From positions 1 through 42,692 of the forward strand of contig CALEZI010000070.1 in assembly GCA_937928755.1 (NCBI GenBank): DNA of 42,692 nucleotides. Reading direction: 5' to 3'. The notes beneath the pieces were generated by a model. That model was not told the origin of the DNA and did not search any database. It saw only the letters and a program-made list of their open reading frames with translations. This DNA comes from an uncultured Rhodanobacteraceae bacterium (GTDB lineage: Bacteria; Pseudomonadota; Gammaproteobacteria; Xanthomonadales; SZUA-5). Shown in pieces: positions 23,643-32,839 of the stretch (position 1 is its first letter; each line of letters opens with the position of its first letter). The translations under genes and the position numbers were made by a program.

Positions 23643-25361
23643 TTACCAGCCGTAGCCGAAGCCGAGGCCGGCGCTGCTCTCGTCGTTGGTGAAGGCACCG
23701 CCGAGCGTGAACGTCGCACGGTCGTTGATCTTGCGCTGATAACCAATGGCCAGTGACGACTCGCCACCCATGAAGCCGACACCTGCGGCGATGCGGTTAT
23801 CCGACTGGATGCCCGAGGCGCTGGCCAGCATGGTGCTCATCGCGGCGCCCATCGCACCGATCTGGTCGATCTTCTCGTCCTGCTCGGCGAGACGGCCGTA
23901 GACCAGATTGAATTCGCCGTCGACGTAGTTGCGCAGATCGGTGAGACCATCGGTCAACTGGCCAAAGTTCGCCGCATCGGTGCGCGCCGTGCCATTTGCG
24001 ACATTGGTCAGCGCACGCTCGTTGCCGGTGGAACCGAACGACACCGTGTTGGCGCGGGTGTTGGTCGAACCGTTGCCGATCGCCACGCTGTTGCTGGCAC
24101 TGGCATTCGAGCTGGCGCCGAGCGCGACGCTGTTGGCGCCGCTGGCGGTGGCGGCGCGCCCATTCGCCGTGCTGTTTTCGCCGCTGGCGACCGCCGAGTT
24201 GCCGGTGGCCGTGGACAGCGCGCCGGTGGCCTGCGCCTGCCAGCCGCTGGCGGTGGCGCCACGACCGGAAGCGGTGGACTGGGTGCCGACAGCGGTCGAA
24301 TGGAAGCCGGTCGCCTGCGCGCCCTGGCCTGCAGCGAGTGCGTCTTCGTCGCTGGCGACCGCGGCCGTGCCGACTGCCGTGGAGTTGACACTGGTGGCAC
24401 GAGCGCCCTGGCCATTCGCGGTACTGGCGCTACCGCTGGCGACGGAGCCCTGACCGGTCGCGGTGCTGTTGGCGCCGCTGGCGGTGGCGGCGCGACCCGT
24501 GGCTGTGCTGTTGGCGCCGCTGGCGACGGCGTTATTGCCGGTCGCGGTGGCGAGGTCGCCGGTGGCGGACGATTGCCAGCCGGTCGCGGTGCCGCCGCGG
24601 CCGGAAGCGGTCGCCAGCGCACCGGTGGCCGTCGAGTGGAAGCCGGACGACACCGCGCCCTGGCCGGTGGCGGTGGCGTCTTCACCGGAAGCCACGGCGC
24701 CGGTGCCGGTGGCAGTGGTGTTGATGTTGATCGCCGCCGCGCCACGACCGGTGGCGGTGCTGTTGTTGCCGGTGGCCTGCGCCAACTGACCGGTAGCGGT
24801 GGAGTTTTCGCCGCTGGCACTGGCGCCCTGGCCGATCGCCGTGCTCTGCCCGCCGGTGGCGCGCGAGCCCTGGCCGAAGGCCGAGGAGTTGGCGCCGGTC
24901 GCGCGCGCGTCCTGGCCAACCGCCGTGCTGTTGGCGCCGGTCGCCTGCGCCGCGCGACCATTCGCCGTGCTGTTGTCGCCGCTGGCGATCGCCGTGTTGC
25001 CGGTGGCGGTCGAAAGCGCGCCGGTGGCCTGCGCCTGCCAACCCACTGCGGTCGAGCCGCGGCCCGACGAGACCGCCTGGCCGCCGATCGCGGCAGAGTG
25101 GAAGCCGGAAGCGATACTGTCCTGGCCGACCGCTACTGCATCTTCGTCGCTGGCACTGGCGCGGGTACCGATTGCGGTCGCGCGACGTCCGGTGGCGCGC
25201 GAACCGGGTCCGCAGGCGAACGCATCTTCGCCGGGCGCGGTGGACGTCGGCGCAGCCGGGGAGCGCTCTTCGCAAGTCTGGCCGGCGAAGGCCGAATTGG
25301 CGGCCAGCCCGAGCAACAGGGCGGCAACGAGCGGGGCACGGCGGAGCATTGGGGTGGTCAT
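23643..25361 (-). CDS. trimeric autotransporter adhesin (YadA-like)
   Basis: A 572-aa surface protein. After a signal peptide (LRRAPLVAALLLGLAANSAF-AG) and a short Cys-containing segment come 28 head repeats of exactly 14 residues with the pattern ATGxxSTAxGxxAx, about 390 residues in all. A neck follows (VANGTARTDAANFGQLTDGL), then a coiled coil (YGRLAEQDEKIDQIGAM) and a YadA anchor ending in Trp (LGGAFTNDESSAGLGFGYGW). Three such chains should form a left-handed beta-roll head on a 12-strand outer-membrane pore. The start at 25361 follows GAGGA by about 8 bases. It is short for the family, with a head but hardly any stalk. It likely mediates surface or cell-cell attachment; the receptor is unknown. 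A minus-strand terminator lies in its leader region. Confidence 0.93.
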   Translation of the reverse strand: MTTPMLRRAPLVAALLLGLAANSAFAGQTCEERSPAAPTSTAPGEDAFACGPGSRATGRRATAIGTRASASDEDAVAVGQDSIASGFHSAAIGGQAVSSGRGSTAVGWQAQATGALSTATGNTAIASGDNSTANGRAAQATGANSTAVGQDARATGANSSAFGQGSRATGGQSTAIGQGASASGENSTATGQLAQATGNNSTATGRGAAAININTTATGTGAVASGEDATATGQGAVSSGFHSTATGALATASGRGGTATGWQSSATGDLATATGNNAVASGANSTATGRAATASGANSTATGQGSVASGSASTANGQGARATSVNSTAVGTAAVASDEDALAAGQGAQATGFHSTAVGTQSTASGRGATASGWQAQATGALSTATGNSAVASGENSTANGRAATASGANSVALGASSNASASNSVAIGNGSTNTRANTVSFGSTGNERALTNVANGTARTDAANFGQLTDGLTDLRNYVDGEFNLVYGRLAEQDEKIDQIGAMGAAMSTMLASASGIQSDNRIAAGVGFMGGESSLAIGYQRKINDRATFTLGGAFTNDESSAGLGFGYGW

Positions 25362-25578
25362 GGGGGTAGTCCTCGTTTCGATCAGGGGGTCGGTTCGGAG
25401 CTGGGGAAACGCCGCTGCCTTTGCGGGCGCACAGGCCCCGACCAGGCATCCGGCCATCCGCAACAGCTTGCGCCAAGCCCGTGCAGTGCAGTCGAGAAGC
25501 GCGGCGGGAGCCACCCTCCAGGTCGACTGCCCGGCAGCGGACGCGGTGAACGCGTGGGCATGTTACGGCGAATCGTAA

Positions 25579-25626
25579 AAAAAAGGGCCATCAATGTCCT
25601 CATTCTGCACATCTGTTTGATGGCCG
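25579..25626 (-). terminator. intrinsic terminator on the minus strand, upstream of the adhesin
   Basis: On the minus strand GGCCATCAA (25625-25617) and TTGATGGCC (25594-25586) form a perfect 9-bp stem with a 22-base loop, followed at once by CC and eight T residues (25584-25577). This is a textbook Rho-independent terminator pointing toward the adhesin, whose start is 220 bases further on. No minus-strand gene precedes it: upstream is dnaE on the other strand. It could be a leader attenuator, the end of a small RNA, or a block to antisense transcription. Confidence 0.75.
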
Positions 25627-25695
25627 CGGTCATCCTGAACGGAGCGCCGCGCGCAGACGGGCCATGCTGCCGGGTTCGGCGCCGGGGTCCCGCCC

Positions 25696-25701
25696 TATAC
25701 T
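25696..25701 (+). promoter_or_regulatory. candidate -10 box for dnaE
   Basis: TATACT lies 43 bases before the dnaE start. The -35 position (around 25673) has no good match, so it would be a weak or activator-dependent promoter. The rest of the 383-bp gap 25362-25744 holds the minus-strand terminator and nothing else recognised. Confidence 0.35.
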
Positions 25702-25744
25702 GGCCGACCAAGTACCCGGCACGACCCATGCAGGCTTACCGCGG

Positions 25745-28700
25745 ATGACCGCCCGCTTTGTCCATCTGCGCCTGCACAGCGAATTTTCGCTGACCGACTC
25801 GACGGTGCGCATCGACGAGGTGGTCAAGGCCTGCGCCAAGCGTGGCATGCCGGCGCTGGCGCTGACCGACGACAGCAATGTGTTCGCCCTGTTGAAGTTC
25901 TTCAAGGCCGCCGAGTCCGCCGGTGTGCAGCCGATCGCCGGCGCCGATATCTGGGTGCAGGATGGCGACGACCCTGCGCGGCTGACGCTGCTGTGCGCCG
26001 ATCGGGTGGGATACCGCAATCTGTGCATCCTGCTCAGCCGCGCCTATGCCCAGGGACGGCAGTTGGAGCGGCCGGTGCTGCAACGCGACTGGATCGAGGG
26101 CCATACGCAGGGCCTGGTGGCGCTCTCCGGCGGCATCGACGGCGATATCGGCCGGCTGTTGCTGGCAGGCCGCGCGGAAGCTGCCGAACTGCACCTGCGG
26201 CGCTGGATGCGCCTGTTTCCGGATGCTTTTTACCTGGAATTGTCGCGCTGCGGCCGCCCGCAGGAAGACCAGTTGACGCTTGCGAGTGCGATGTTGGCTG
26301 GCAAGCTTGGCTGCCCGGCGCTGGCCACCAACGACGTGCGTTTCCTCGATCGCGACGATTTCGAGGCGCACGAGGCGCGCGTGGCGATCGCCAACGGCTA
26401 CACGTTGAACGACCCGCGGCGCCCGCGCCATTACACGCCCGAGCAGTACCTGAAGTCGCCGGCAGAGATGGCGCTGCTGTTTGCCGACCTGCCCGAGGCG
26501 CTGGAGAACAGCGTCGATCTGGCGCGCCGGCTCAATCTGACCTTGCAGACCGGCACCTACTTCCTGCCCGAGGTGCCGACGCGTGCCGGCGAAACCGCTG
26601 GCGCCCGCCTGGCGCGCGAGGCGCGCGAGGGTCTGGAGCACCGCCTGGCGAAGCTCGAGGCGGCCAAGGCGCTGGCCAAGCCACGCCAGGACTACCTCGA
26701 CCGCGTCGACCTCGAAGCGCGCGTGATCGACGAGATGGGCTTCCCGGGATACTTCCTGATCGTCGCCGATTTCATCGGTTGGGCCAAACGCCACGGCATC
26801 CCGGTCGGTCCCGGACGTGGTTCCGGCGCCGGCTCACTGGTGGCTTATGCATTGGGCATCACCGATCTCGACCCGCTGCGTTACGACCTGCTGTTCGAGC
26901 GCTTCCTCAATCCCGAACGCGTGTCGATGCCGGACTTCGACATCGACTTCTGCATGGATCGCCGCGACGAAGTGATTCGTTATGTGCGCGAGCGCTACGG
27001 CGCCGACAAGGTGGCGCAGATCATCACCTACGGCACCATGGCGGCCAAAGCCTGCGTGCGCGATTGCGGGCGCGTGCTCGGCCTGCCCTACCCGGCCGTC
27101 GACGGCATCGCCAAGCTGATCCCGGCGCGGCCGCTCGACCTGACGCTGGAAGATGCGCTCGGGCTGTCGGCGAAGTCGAAGAAAGAACCCGATCGCATTT
27201 CCAGCGAGCTCAAGGCGCGCTTCGAAAACGAAGACGACGAGGCGCGCCCGGTGCTGGAACTGGCGCTGAGTCTGGAAGGGCTGGCGCGCAATGCCGGCAA
27301 GCACGCCGGCGGCGTGGTGATTGCGCCGACCGCGCTGACCGACTTCACCGCGCTGTACGTGGAATCCAAGGCGGACGCGGCCACCGATCTGCCGGTGACC
27401 CAGTTCGACAAGGACGATGTCGAAGCCATCGGCCTGGTCAAGTTCGACTTCCTCGGCCTGCGCACGCTGACCATCATCCAGTGGGCGGTAGAAGCGATCA
27501 ACCTGCGGCGCGCCGGTGAAGGTGAGCCACCGCTGGACATTGACCTGCTGCCGCTCGACGATCTGCCGAGTTACCAGATGTTCGCGCGCGGCGACACGGT
27601 GGCGGTGTTCCAGTTCGAATCGGCGGGCATGCAGCGCCTGCTCAAGGACGCCAAACCCGATCGTTTCGAGGACCTGATCGCATTGGTCTCGCTGTACCGG
27701 CCGGGCCCGATGGAACTGATTCCAAGCTTCTGTGCGCGCAAGCACGGTCGCGAACCGATCGCCTATCCCGACCCGCGCGTCGAGCCGATCCTGAAAGAGA
27801 CCTACGGCATCATGGTGTACCAGGAGCAGGTGATGCAGATGGCGCAGATCGTCGGCGGTTATTCGCTCGGCGGCGCCGACTTGCTGCGCCGCGCGATGGG
27901 CAAGAAGAAGCCCGAAGAAATGGTCAAGCACCGCGGCATCTTCCGCGACGGTGCGGCGAAGGACGGCGTCGACGAGCACAAGGCCGATGCCATCTTCGAC
28001 CTGATGGAGAAGTTCGCCGGTTACGGTTTCAACAAGTCGCACGCGGCCGCGTACGCCCTGGTCGCCTACCAGACGGCCTGGCTGAAGGCGCACTACCCCG
28101 CCGAATTCATGGCGGCGACCTTGTCGGCGGACATGGACAAGACCGAGTCGGTGGTCGACTTTCTCGAGGACGCGCGAGCGCATCAGGTCAGCGTGCTGCC
28201 GCCTTGCCTGAACCACTCGGCCTACCCGTTCCGCGCCACCCACCCGCGCACCATTCGTTATGGCCTGGGCGCGATCAAGGGTGTCGGCGGACCGGCTACC
28301 GAAGCCATCGTCCGCGAGCGCGAGCGCGGTGGCGTGTTTCGCGACTTATACGATTTCTGCCTGCGCGTCGACCTCGCCAAGCTGAACAAGCGTGTGCTCG
28401 AAGCGTTGATCGCGTCCGGCGCGATGGATGCGCTCGGCGGCAATCGCGCCAGCCTGCTCGCCGCATTGCCGGATGCGCTGAAGGCCGCCGAACAGCGTAC
28501 CCGCGACGGCGCCGCCGGCCAGGTCGACCTGTTCGGCGTTGGCAGCAGCGTCGTTGCGCCGCCGCCGCCGATGCCGCAGTTGCCGGAACTGCCGCTGATC
28601 GACAAGCTCAAGAGCGAGTTTGCGACGCTCGGCTGGTATTTGAGCGGGCACCCGGTCGACGCGCTGGCGCCGTGGCTCGGGGAGATCGTCAGTTGCCGTC

Positions 28701-29272
28701 TCGGCGAGGTGGCGCCGCGGGTGCCGCGCGAGCGCAAGGGGCGCGGCAACGAACTCAATCTGACACTGGCCGGCCAGGTCGGCATGATGCGCAAACGTGG
28801 CGACAACATCGCGTTCGTGCAGTTGCAGGACGGCAGTGGCCGGCTGGAGACCGCGTTCTTCACCGAGGCCTACGCTGAATTCGGGGGATTGCTCCAGGCC
28901 GGCGAGATCATCGTCGTCGAGGGCGTTGCCAGCTGGGACGACTTCAACGGCGGCGCGCAATTGCGTGTGCGTCGCGCGTGGCCGTTGACGGAAGCCTGCC
29001 AGCATCACGCGCGCGGCCTGAGTCTCAGCGTGCGCAACCCGGCGCCCGATTTCGCCGCCGACCTGAAGCGCGTGCTCGGCGCCTGGCGCGGCGGCGGCGT
29101 GCCGCTGCGACTGCGTTACCGGCGCGGTCCGGCGAGCCTGGAACTGGAGTTTGCCGACGCCTGGCGGGTGCGTGCCGATCCGACATTGCCGGCGCTGCTG
29201 CTGCAGATCCCCGGGGTAGAGAGCGCCGAACTGGTGTTCCGGCGGCAGTTCAGCGAGAGCGCAGCGGCGTGA
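25745..29272 (+). CDS. dnaE: DNA polymerase III alpha subunit
   Basis: The 1175-aa catalytic subunit of the replicative polymerase. Residues 1 to about 270 are the PHP domain (FVHLRLHSEFSLTDSTVRID). The palm follows with GPGRGSGAGSLVAYALGI and the catalytic aspartates in PDFDIDF (396-402), then thumb/fingers (AGKHAGGVVIAP, FQFESAGMQRLLKD, VSLYRPGPMELIPSF, GYGFNKSHAAAYALVAYQTA), a helix-hairpin-helix region (LGAIKGVGGPATEAI) and an OB fold (LTLAGQVGMMRKRGDNIAFV). Length matches the single DnaE of Xanthomonadales. The start is ATG at 25745; the frame is open further upstream but without homology. Its stop overlaps the hemD start. Confidence 0.97.
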   Translation: MTARFVHLRLHSEFSLTDSTVRIDEVVKACAKRGMPALALTDDSNVFALLKFFKAAESAGVQPIAGADIWVQDGDDPARLTLLCADRVGYRNLCILLSRAYAQGRQLERPVLQRDWIEGHTQGLVALSGGIDGDIGRLLLAGRAEAAELHLRRWMRLFPDAFYLELSRCGRPQEDQLTLASAMLAGKLGCPALATNDVRFLDRDDFEAHEARVAIANGYTLNDPRRPRHYTPEQYLKSPAEMALLFADLPEALENSVDLARRLNLTLQTGTYFLPEVPTRAGETAGARLAREAREGLEHRLAKLEAAKALAKPRQDYLDRVDLEARVIDEMGFPGYFLIVADFIGWAKRHGIPVGPGRGSGAGSLVAYALGITDLDPLRYDLLFERFLNPERVSMPDFDIDFCMDRRDEVIRYVRERYGADKVAQIITYGTMAAKACVRDCGRVLGLPYPAVDGIAKLIPARPLDLTLEDALGLSAKSKKEPDRISSELKARFENEDDEARPVLELALSLEGLARNAGKHAGGVVIAPTALTDFTALYVESKADAATDLPVTQFDKDDVEAIGLVKFDFLGLRTLTIIQWAVEAINLRRAGEGEPPLDIDLLPLDDLPSYQMFARGDTVAVFQFESAGMQRLLKDAKPDRFEDLIALVSLYRPGPMELIPSFCARKHGREPIAYPDPRVEPILKETYGIMVYQEQVMQMAQIVGGYSLGGADLLRRAMGKKKPEEMVKHRGIFRDGAAKDGVDEHKADAIFDLMEKFAGYGFNKSHAAAYALVAYQTAWLKAHYPAEFMAATLSADMDKTESVVDFLEDARAHQVSVLPPCLNHSAYPFRATHPRTIRYGLGAIKGVGGPATEAIVRERERGGVFRDLYDFCLRVDLAKLNKRVLEALIASGAMDALGGNRASLLAALPDALKAAEQRTRDGAAGQVDLFGVGSSVVAPPPPMPQLPELPLIDKLKSEFATLGWYLSGHPVDALAPWLGEIVSCRLGEVAPRVPRERKGRGNELNLTLAGQVGMMRKRGDNIAFVQLQDGSGRLETAFFTEAYAEFGGLLQAGEIIVVEGVASWDDFNGGAQLRVRRAWPLTEACQHHARGLSLSVRNPAPDFAADLKRVLGAWRGGGVPLRLRYRRGPASLELEFADAWRVRADPTLPALLLQIPGVESAELVFRRQFSESAAA

Positions 29273-30057
29273 GCAACGATGATTCGTCGATGAAACCCGA
29301 GCCGCCCCACCCCGCGGTGCTGCTCACCCGCCCTCGCCGCGAATCCCGCGCGACCGCCCATGCACTCGCGAAACAAGGCATCGCCAGCATTCGTTTGCCG
29401 CTGCAGGCGACGCGCCGCGCGCCGCAATCCGCGGCGCTCGACCAGGACCTCGGTTGGGCGGCCACCGCGAATGTGCATGTATTCGTCAGTCGTGCCGCGG
29501 TCGTCGCAATGCTCGCCGCAGCGCCAACCTGGGTCGTCGCTGGCGGCGCCCTGATTGCTGTTGGCCGCGCGACGGCGTCGGCGTTGCAACGGCACGGATT
29601 GCCAGCGACGTCGGCGCCGGGTCACGCTGAAGACAGCGACGGCGTGCTCGCCCTTTCCCAACTGCACAACGTGCAAGGCGCGCGGGTCGCCATCTGGGCA
29701 GCCCCTGGTGGCCGCCAGCGCATTGCCGAGGTCCTCGTTGAGCGCGGCGCAGCCGTGCGGGTGATCCCGGTTTACCGCCGGGTGCCGCAGCGACCGCGGC
29801 CTGCGACGCTGCGGCAACTGCGAGCGGCGCAGGACCATTGCGTACTGACCGCCACCAGCGGCGCCCTGCTCGAAGCGCTGGATCGGCTGCTGCAACGGCA
29901 GCGGTTGCTGAACTTGCGCGAGCGTTTGCTGATCGTCGCCAGCGAACGCATAGCGGCACGCGCAGGCGCCCTCGGTTATGCGCGCGTACGGGTGGCTGCA
30001 GGCGCTTCGGCGCAAGCCTTGATCGCCGCGTTGGGCGACCTGCGGATCACGATCTGA
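29269..30057 (+). CDS. hemD: uroporphyrinogen-III synthase
   Basis: A 262-aa enzyme that closes and flips ring D of hydroxymethylbilane to uroporphyrinogen III in heme/siroheme synthesis. The two-lobed fold is visible: lobe one from AVLLTRPRRESRATAHALAK, then VFVSRAAVVAMLA and ALIAVGRATASALQRHGL; lobe two with SDGVLALSQLHNVQGARVAI, APGGRQRIAEVLVERGAAV and VIPVYRRVPQ. The GTG start at 29269 overlaps the dnaE stop (GTGA); ATG at 29290 is an alternative that still includes the whole fold. The sequence family is weakly conserved, but hemX and hemY downstream confirm the call. The usual partner hemC is not next to it. Confidence 0.88.
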   Translation: MSNDDSSMKPEPPHPAVLLTRPRRESRATAHALAKQGIASIRLPLQATRRAPQSAALDQDLGWAATANVHVFVSRAAVVAMLAAAPTWVVAGGALIAVGRATASALQRHGLPATSAPGHAEDSDGVLALSQLHNVQGARVAIWAAPGGRQRIAEVLVERGAAVRVIPVYRRVPQRPRPATLRQLRAAQDHCVLTATSGALLEALDRLLQRQRLLNLRERLLIVASERIAARAGALGYARVRVAAGASAQALIAALGDLRITI

Positions 30058-30180
30058 CCACAATCAGCGCGAAGTGCTGGCAGACTTGGCGTCGAAAGCG
30101 CGATCGTCATGACGTCAGCCGCTGGTGGCGTGCGATCTCGGTAACGATCCGCTACCATCGCTGAAAACGAAAACTTAACC

Positions 30181-31476
30181 ATGTCCGATATCGCCGACTC
30201 ATCCGAGGGTCCGGCCAAGCGACCGGAAAGCCCGCCGCCCAACGCCGCTGCGTTGCGCGCCGCCGTGGCCGCGCCGAAACCGAGGCGCAGTATCTGGCGC
30301 TGGCTCTGGCTGCCGTTGTTGCTGGCTGCGATCGGGCTGGCGATCTGGTTCCAGTACGGGCGTCACTGGGGTAGCGATCCGCTGACCCTGGTGCAGACTC
30401 CCGCGACACCGGCGCCGGCAGCCGATCAGGCGAGCGATATGGAGGTGGCGACGCTGCGTCGCGCCCTGGACGATGCGGCGCGCATCAACCGGGCGATGCG
30501 CGAGCAGTTGCTGGGCCTGACGCAGCGCGTTGGTTTGCTCGAGGATGGCCTCGCCGGCGTGGAACGCGGCGCCGCGCCAGGCATCGACGCGGTACGCCTG
30601 GCTGAGGCCGACTTCCTGTTGCGCCTCGGCGAAGAACGCCTGCGTCTGTTCAGCGACGTGGTGGGCGCGCGGGAGGCGTTTGCGCTGGCCGACGCGCAAT
30701 TGGCCGAAGTCAGCGATCCGCGCGCGACATCGATACGGCAAACATTGGTGCTGGAGCGCGACGCGCTGGCAGCAGTGGCGGTCGCCGACCTGCCGCTGAT
30801 CCTGACGCGGTTGGATCGACTCGCCGATGACGTGTCGAGTTGGCCGCTGCGCGGTCGCGAACAGCGCGTCGACGCAGGCGGCGCGACCGGCGATGCGGGT
30901 TGGTGGTCGCGCCTGGCCGGCGCCGCCGATCGCTATTTTCGCGTGCGTCGGGTCGATCCGGAAGAGCTCGGCGGGGCCGGGCCACTGCTGCGCGAACGGA
31001 TCGCGCTCGACCTGAGCCGCGCACGGCTGTTGCTGCTGCGCGCTCAGGGTGAGCCGGCGCGGGCGACACTGGAATCGATGCGCGCACTGGTCGCGCGCGA
31101 GTTCGACAGCAGCGATAGCCGGGTTGCCGATGCGCTCGGCGTGCTCGACGAAATTCGCGGTGCGCCGCTGGTACCGCAATGGCCGGAGCTCGGCGAGTCC
31201 CGGCGCGAACTGGCTCGCCTGCGCGGCAGGCCGGTTGCGGCCATTCCGGCGAACACCGATGCAACGTCGCTGCAAACGCAAGAGCTGTCCGATCTGGGCG
31301 CAGTCGACAGCAACGAGCAAGCCTCGCAAGCCGCGGCACCGGATGCCGTCATCGCAACGCCGGATCAGGCCGAAGCCGCGGATGACGCGGAAATCGACCG
31401 CGCTGAAGGCGGCAGCACCGCGACCGATCGTGGCGACGGCGCCGGGCTGGATCAACCCGTCCCGGACGGCCGCTGA
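30181..31476 (+). CDS. hemX: HemX-like membrane protein
   Basis: A 431-aa inner-membrane protein encoded between hemD and hemY. It has a short cytoplasmic proline-rich tail, one membrane helix (RWLWLPLLLAAIGLAIWFQY, near residues 39-58), a coiled coil at about 85-125 (VATLRRALDDAARINRAMRE) and a HemX domain with LAEADFLLRLGEERLRLFSD. A disordered acidic tail follows. Databases call the family uroporphyrinogen-III C-methyltransferase, but it lacks a methyltransferase fold; a scaffold role in heme synthesis is more likely. The ATG lies 123 bases after hemD and 4 bases of spacing separate its stop from hemY. Confidence 0.9.
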   Translation: MSDIADSSEGPAKRPESPPPNAAALRAAVAAPKPRRSIWRWLWLPLLLAAIGLAIWFQYGRHWGSDPLTLVQTPATPAPAADQASDMEVATLRRALDDAARINRAMREQLLGLTQRVGLLEDGLAGVERGAAPGIDAVRLAEADFLLRLGEERLRLFSDVVGAREAFALADAQLAEVSDPRATSIRQTLVLERDALAAVAVADLPLILTRLDRLADDVSSWPLRGREQRVDAGGATGDAGWWSRLAGAADRYFRVRRVDPEELGGAGPLLRERIALDLSRARLLLLRAQGEPARATLESMRALVAREFDSSDSRVADALGVLDEIRGAPLVPQWPELGESRRELARLRGRPVAAIPANTDATSLQTQELSDLGAVDSNEQASQAAAPDAVIATPDQAEAADDAEIDRAEGGSTATDRGDGAGLDQPVPDGR

Positions 31477-31479
31477 TCG

Positions 31480-32673
31480 ATGAGCTGGATCCTGCGCCTC
31501 GGCCTGTACCTGCTGCTCGCCATCCTGGCCGCGGTGATCGGCTTCGTGCTGCGTCGGGACGCCGGCATGGTGTACGTGCGCTTCCACGGTTGGGAAGTGG
31601 AAACCAGCGTGGTATTCCTCGGCGTGGTCGTGGTGCTGCTGGCCCTGCTGGCGCTGGCTTTGTACACATTGGCGGTGCGCTGGCCGCGTCGTTTTGGCTG
31701 GAACCGTCGAGCACGGGCAACCGCCAGACTGGATCAGGGGCTGGTGCTCGCCTTCGAGGGCAACTTGCACGACGCCCAGCGCGAACTGCTGGCGGCCAGC
31801 ACCGAACCGCTGCAGCGACTGTCGGCACTGCTCAGCGCCGCCGGCGTCGCCCATCGGCGCAGCGAAACCGGGCTGGTCGACGAGATCCTGCGCAACGCGC
31901 TGGAACTGGACAGGGGTCGCACGGTTGCGCCGCTGCTGGCGGACGCCTGGCGCGCCGAACGCGGCGACGAGACAGCGTTCGAGGCGATCGTGAAGCGCAG
32001 CGACGACGCCAATGCCCCACCACTGGTGTTGCGCACGCTGATCGAAGGCCTGCTGCTGCGCAACCGCGCCAACGAGGCGCTGGCACCACTGCAACGCCTG
32101 GCCGAGCGTCGCCAGATCGGCGACCGCGAATACGCTGCGCTGGAACTGCGCGTCCTGTCGCAGGCTCTGGAGCAGGCGGCAGACGGTGCCACGCTGGATA
32201 GCCTGTGGTCGCGCTTCGGCAAGCAGGAGCGCCGCGAGCGCCTGGTGCTGGCGGCCTTGATCCGCGCCGAGACGCGCGTCGGCAGCCGCGATCTCGCCGC
32301 CACGGCGATCGAATCCGCGCTGACCCGCGAGTGGTCGGAAGAGCTCGCCGAGCTGTATGCCCACGCCCCCGTCGAACACGCTTCGCCGCGCATCAAACGT
32401 GCCGAAAAGCTGCTGCAGTCGCACCCACAAAGCCCGGGATTGCTGCTGGCGCTGGCGCGCTGGTGCCGCATCGAACAGATTTACGGCAAGGCCCTGGAGT
32501 ACCTGCGTCTGAGCCTCAGCCTGAACCCACGCGCAGCGGCGATGATCGAGATGGCGCGCCTGTCCGAGGCCCGCGGCGAGAGCGATCGCGCGCGCCTGGG
32601 CTGGCAGCTCGCCGCCGAAAGCGCGCTGGGCGAGAACGTGAGCAAGGATGACCTGGCGCACTTGTTGCGATAA
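31480..32673 (+). CDS. hemY: HemY, heme-synthesis-associated TPR membrane protein
   Basis: A 397-aa protein with two N-terminal membrane helices (LRLGLYLLLAILAAVIGFVL and VVFLGVVVVLLALLALALYT) separated by the HemY_N motif GMVYVRFHGWEVETS, then TPR-like helices to the C-terminus (FGKQERRERLVLAALIRAET, SPGLLLALARWCRIEQIYG, ALEYLRLSLSLNPRAAAMIE). This proteobacterial HemY is not the protoporphyrinogen oxidase of the same name in Firmicutes. Its exact role is unsettled; conserved linkage to hemD and hemX indicates a part in organising heme synthesis at the membrane. Same operon as hemX. Confidence 0.92.
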   Translation: MSWILRLGLYLLLAILAAVIGFVLRRDAGMVYVRFHGWEVETSVVFLGVVVVLLALLALALYTLAVRWPRRFGWNRRARATARLDQGLVLAFEGNLHDAQRELLAASTEPLQRLSALLSAAGVAHRRSETGLVDEILRNALELDRGRTVAPLLADAWRAERGDETAFEAIVKRSDDANAPPLVLRTLIEGLLLRNRANEALAPLQRLAERRQIGDREYAALELRVLSQALEQAADGATLDSLWSRFGKQERRERLVLAALIRAETRVGSRDLAATAIESALTREWSEELAELYAHAPVEHASPRIKRAEKLLQSHPQSPGLLLALARWCRIEQIYGKALEYLRLSLSLNPRAAAMIEMARLSEARGESDRARLGWQLAAESALGENVSKDDLAHLLR

Positions 32674-32677
32674 GGTT

Positions 32678-32705
32678 CTGGTTGCTGGTTGCTGGTTGCT
32701 GGTTG
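32678..32705 (+). repeat. 7-bp tandem repeat, CTGGTTG x4
   Basis: Four exact copies of CTGGTTG directly after the hemY stop. One of several different heptamer arrays found between genes in this window (see 36499, 37807, 42654). Confidence 0.85.
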
Positions 32706-32736
32706 CTTCCGGAAGTGCGGCGAAGCGCTGACGGCT

Positions 32737-32812
32737 CTTGTGGGTCCAGACTTGTCTGGACGCTTTGCATGACCAACCACGAGCGTCCAGAGAAGTCTGG
32801 ACCCACGAAAAG
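32737..32812. repeat. inverted repeat of GTGGGTCCAGAC elements
   Basis: The left arm (32737-32765) contains GTGGGTCCAGACTTGTCTGG, which is itself a small TCCAGA/TCTGGA hairpin. The right arm (32782-32812) is its near-exact reverse complement. A single copy of the left arm recurs at 37864-37890. It is probably another non-autonomous REP-like family. Confidence 0.75.
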
Positions 32813-32839
32813 CGAACCACCGCATACACCCGTCCGTAC

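Noticed and set aside
24300..25748. 482-aa plus-strand frame over the adhesin
   Set aside because: Antisense of the repetitive head; its Gly/Ala repeats only mirror the 14-residue adhesin repeat.
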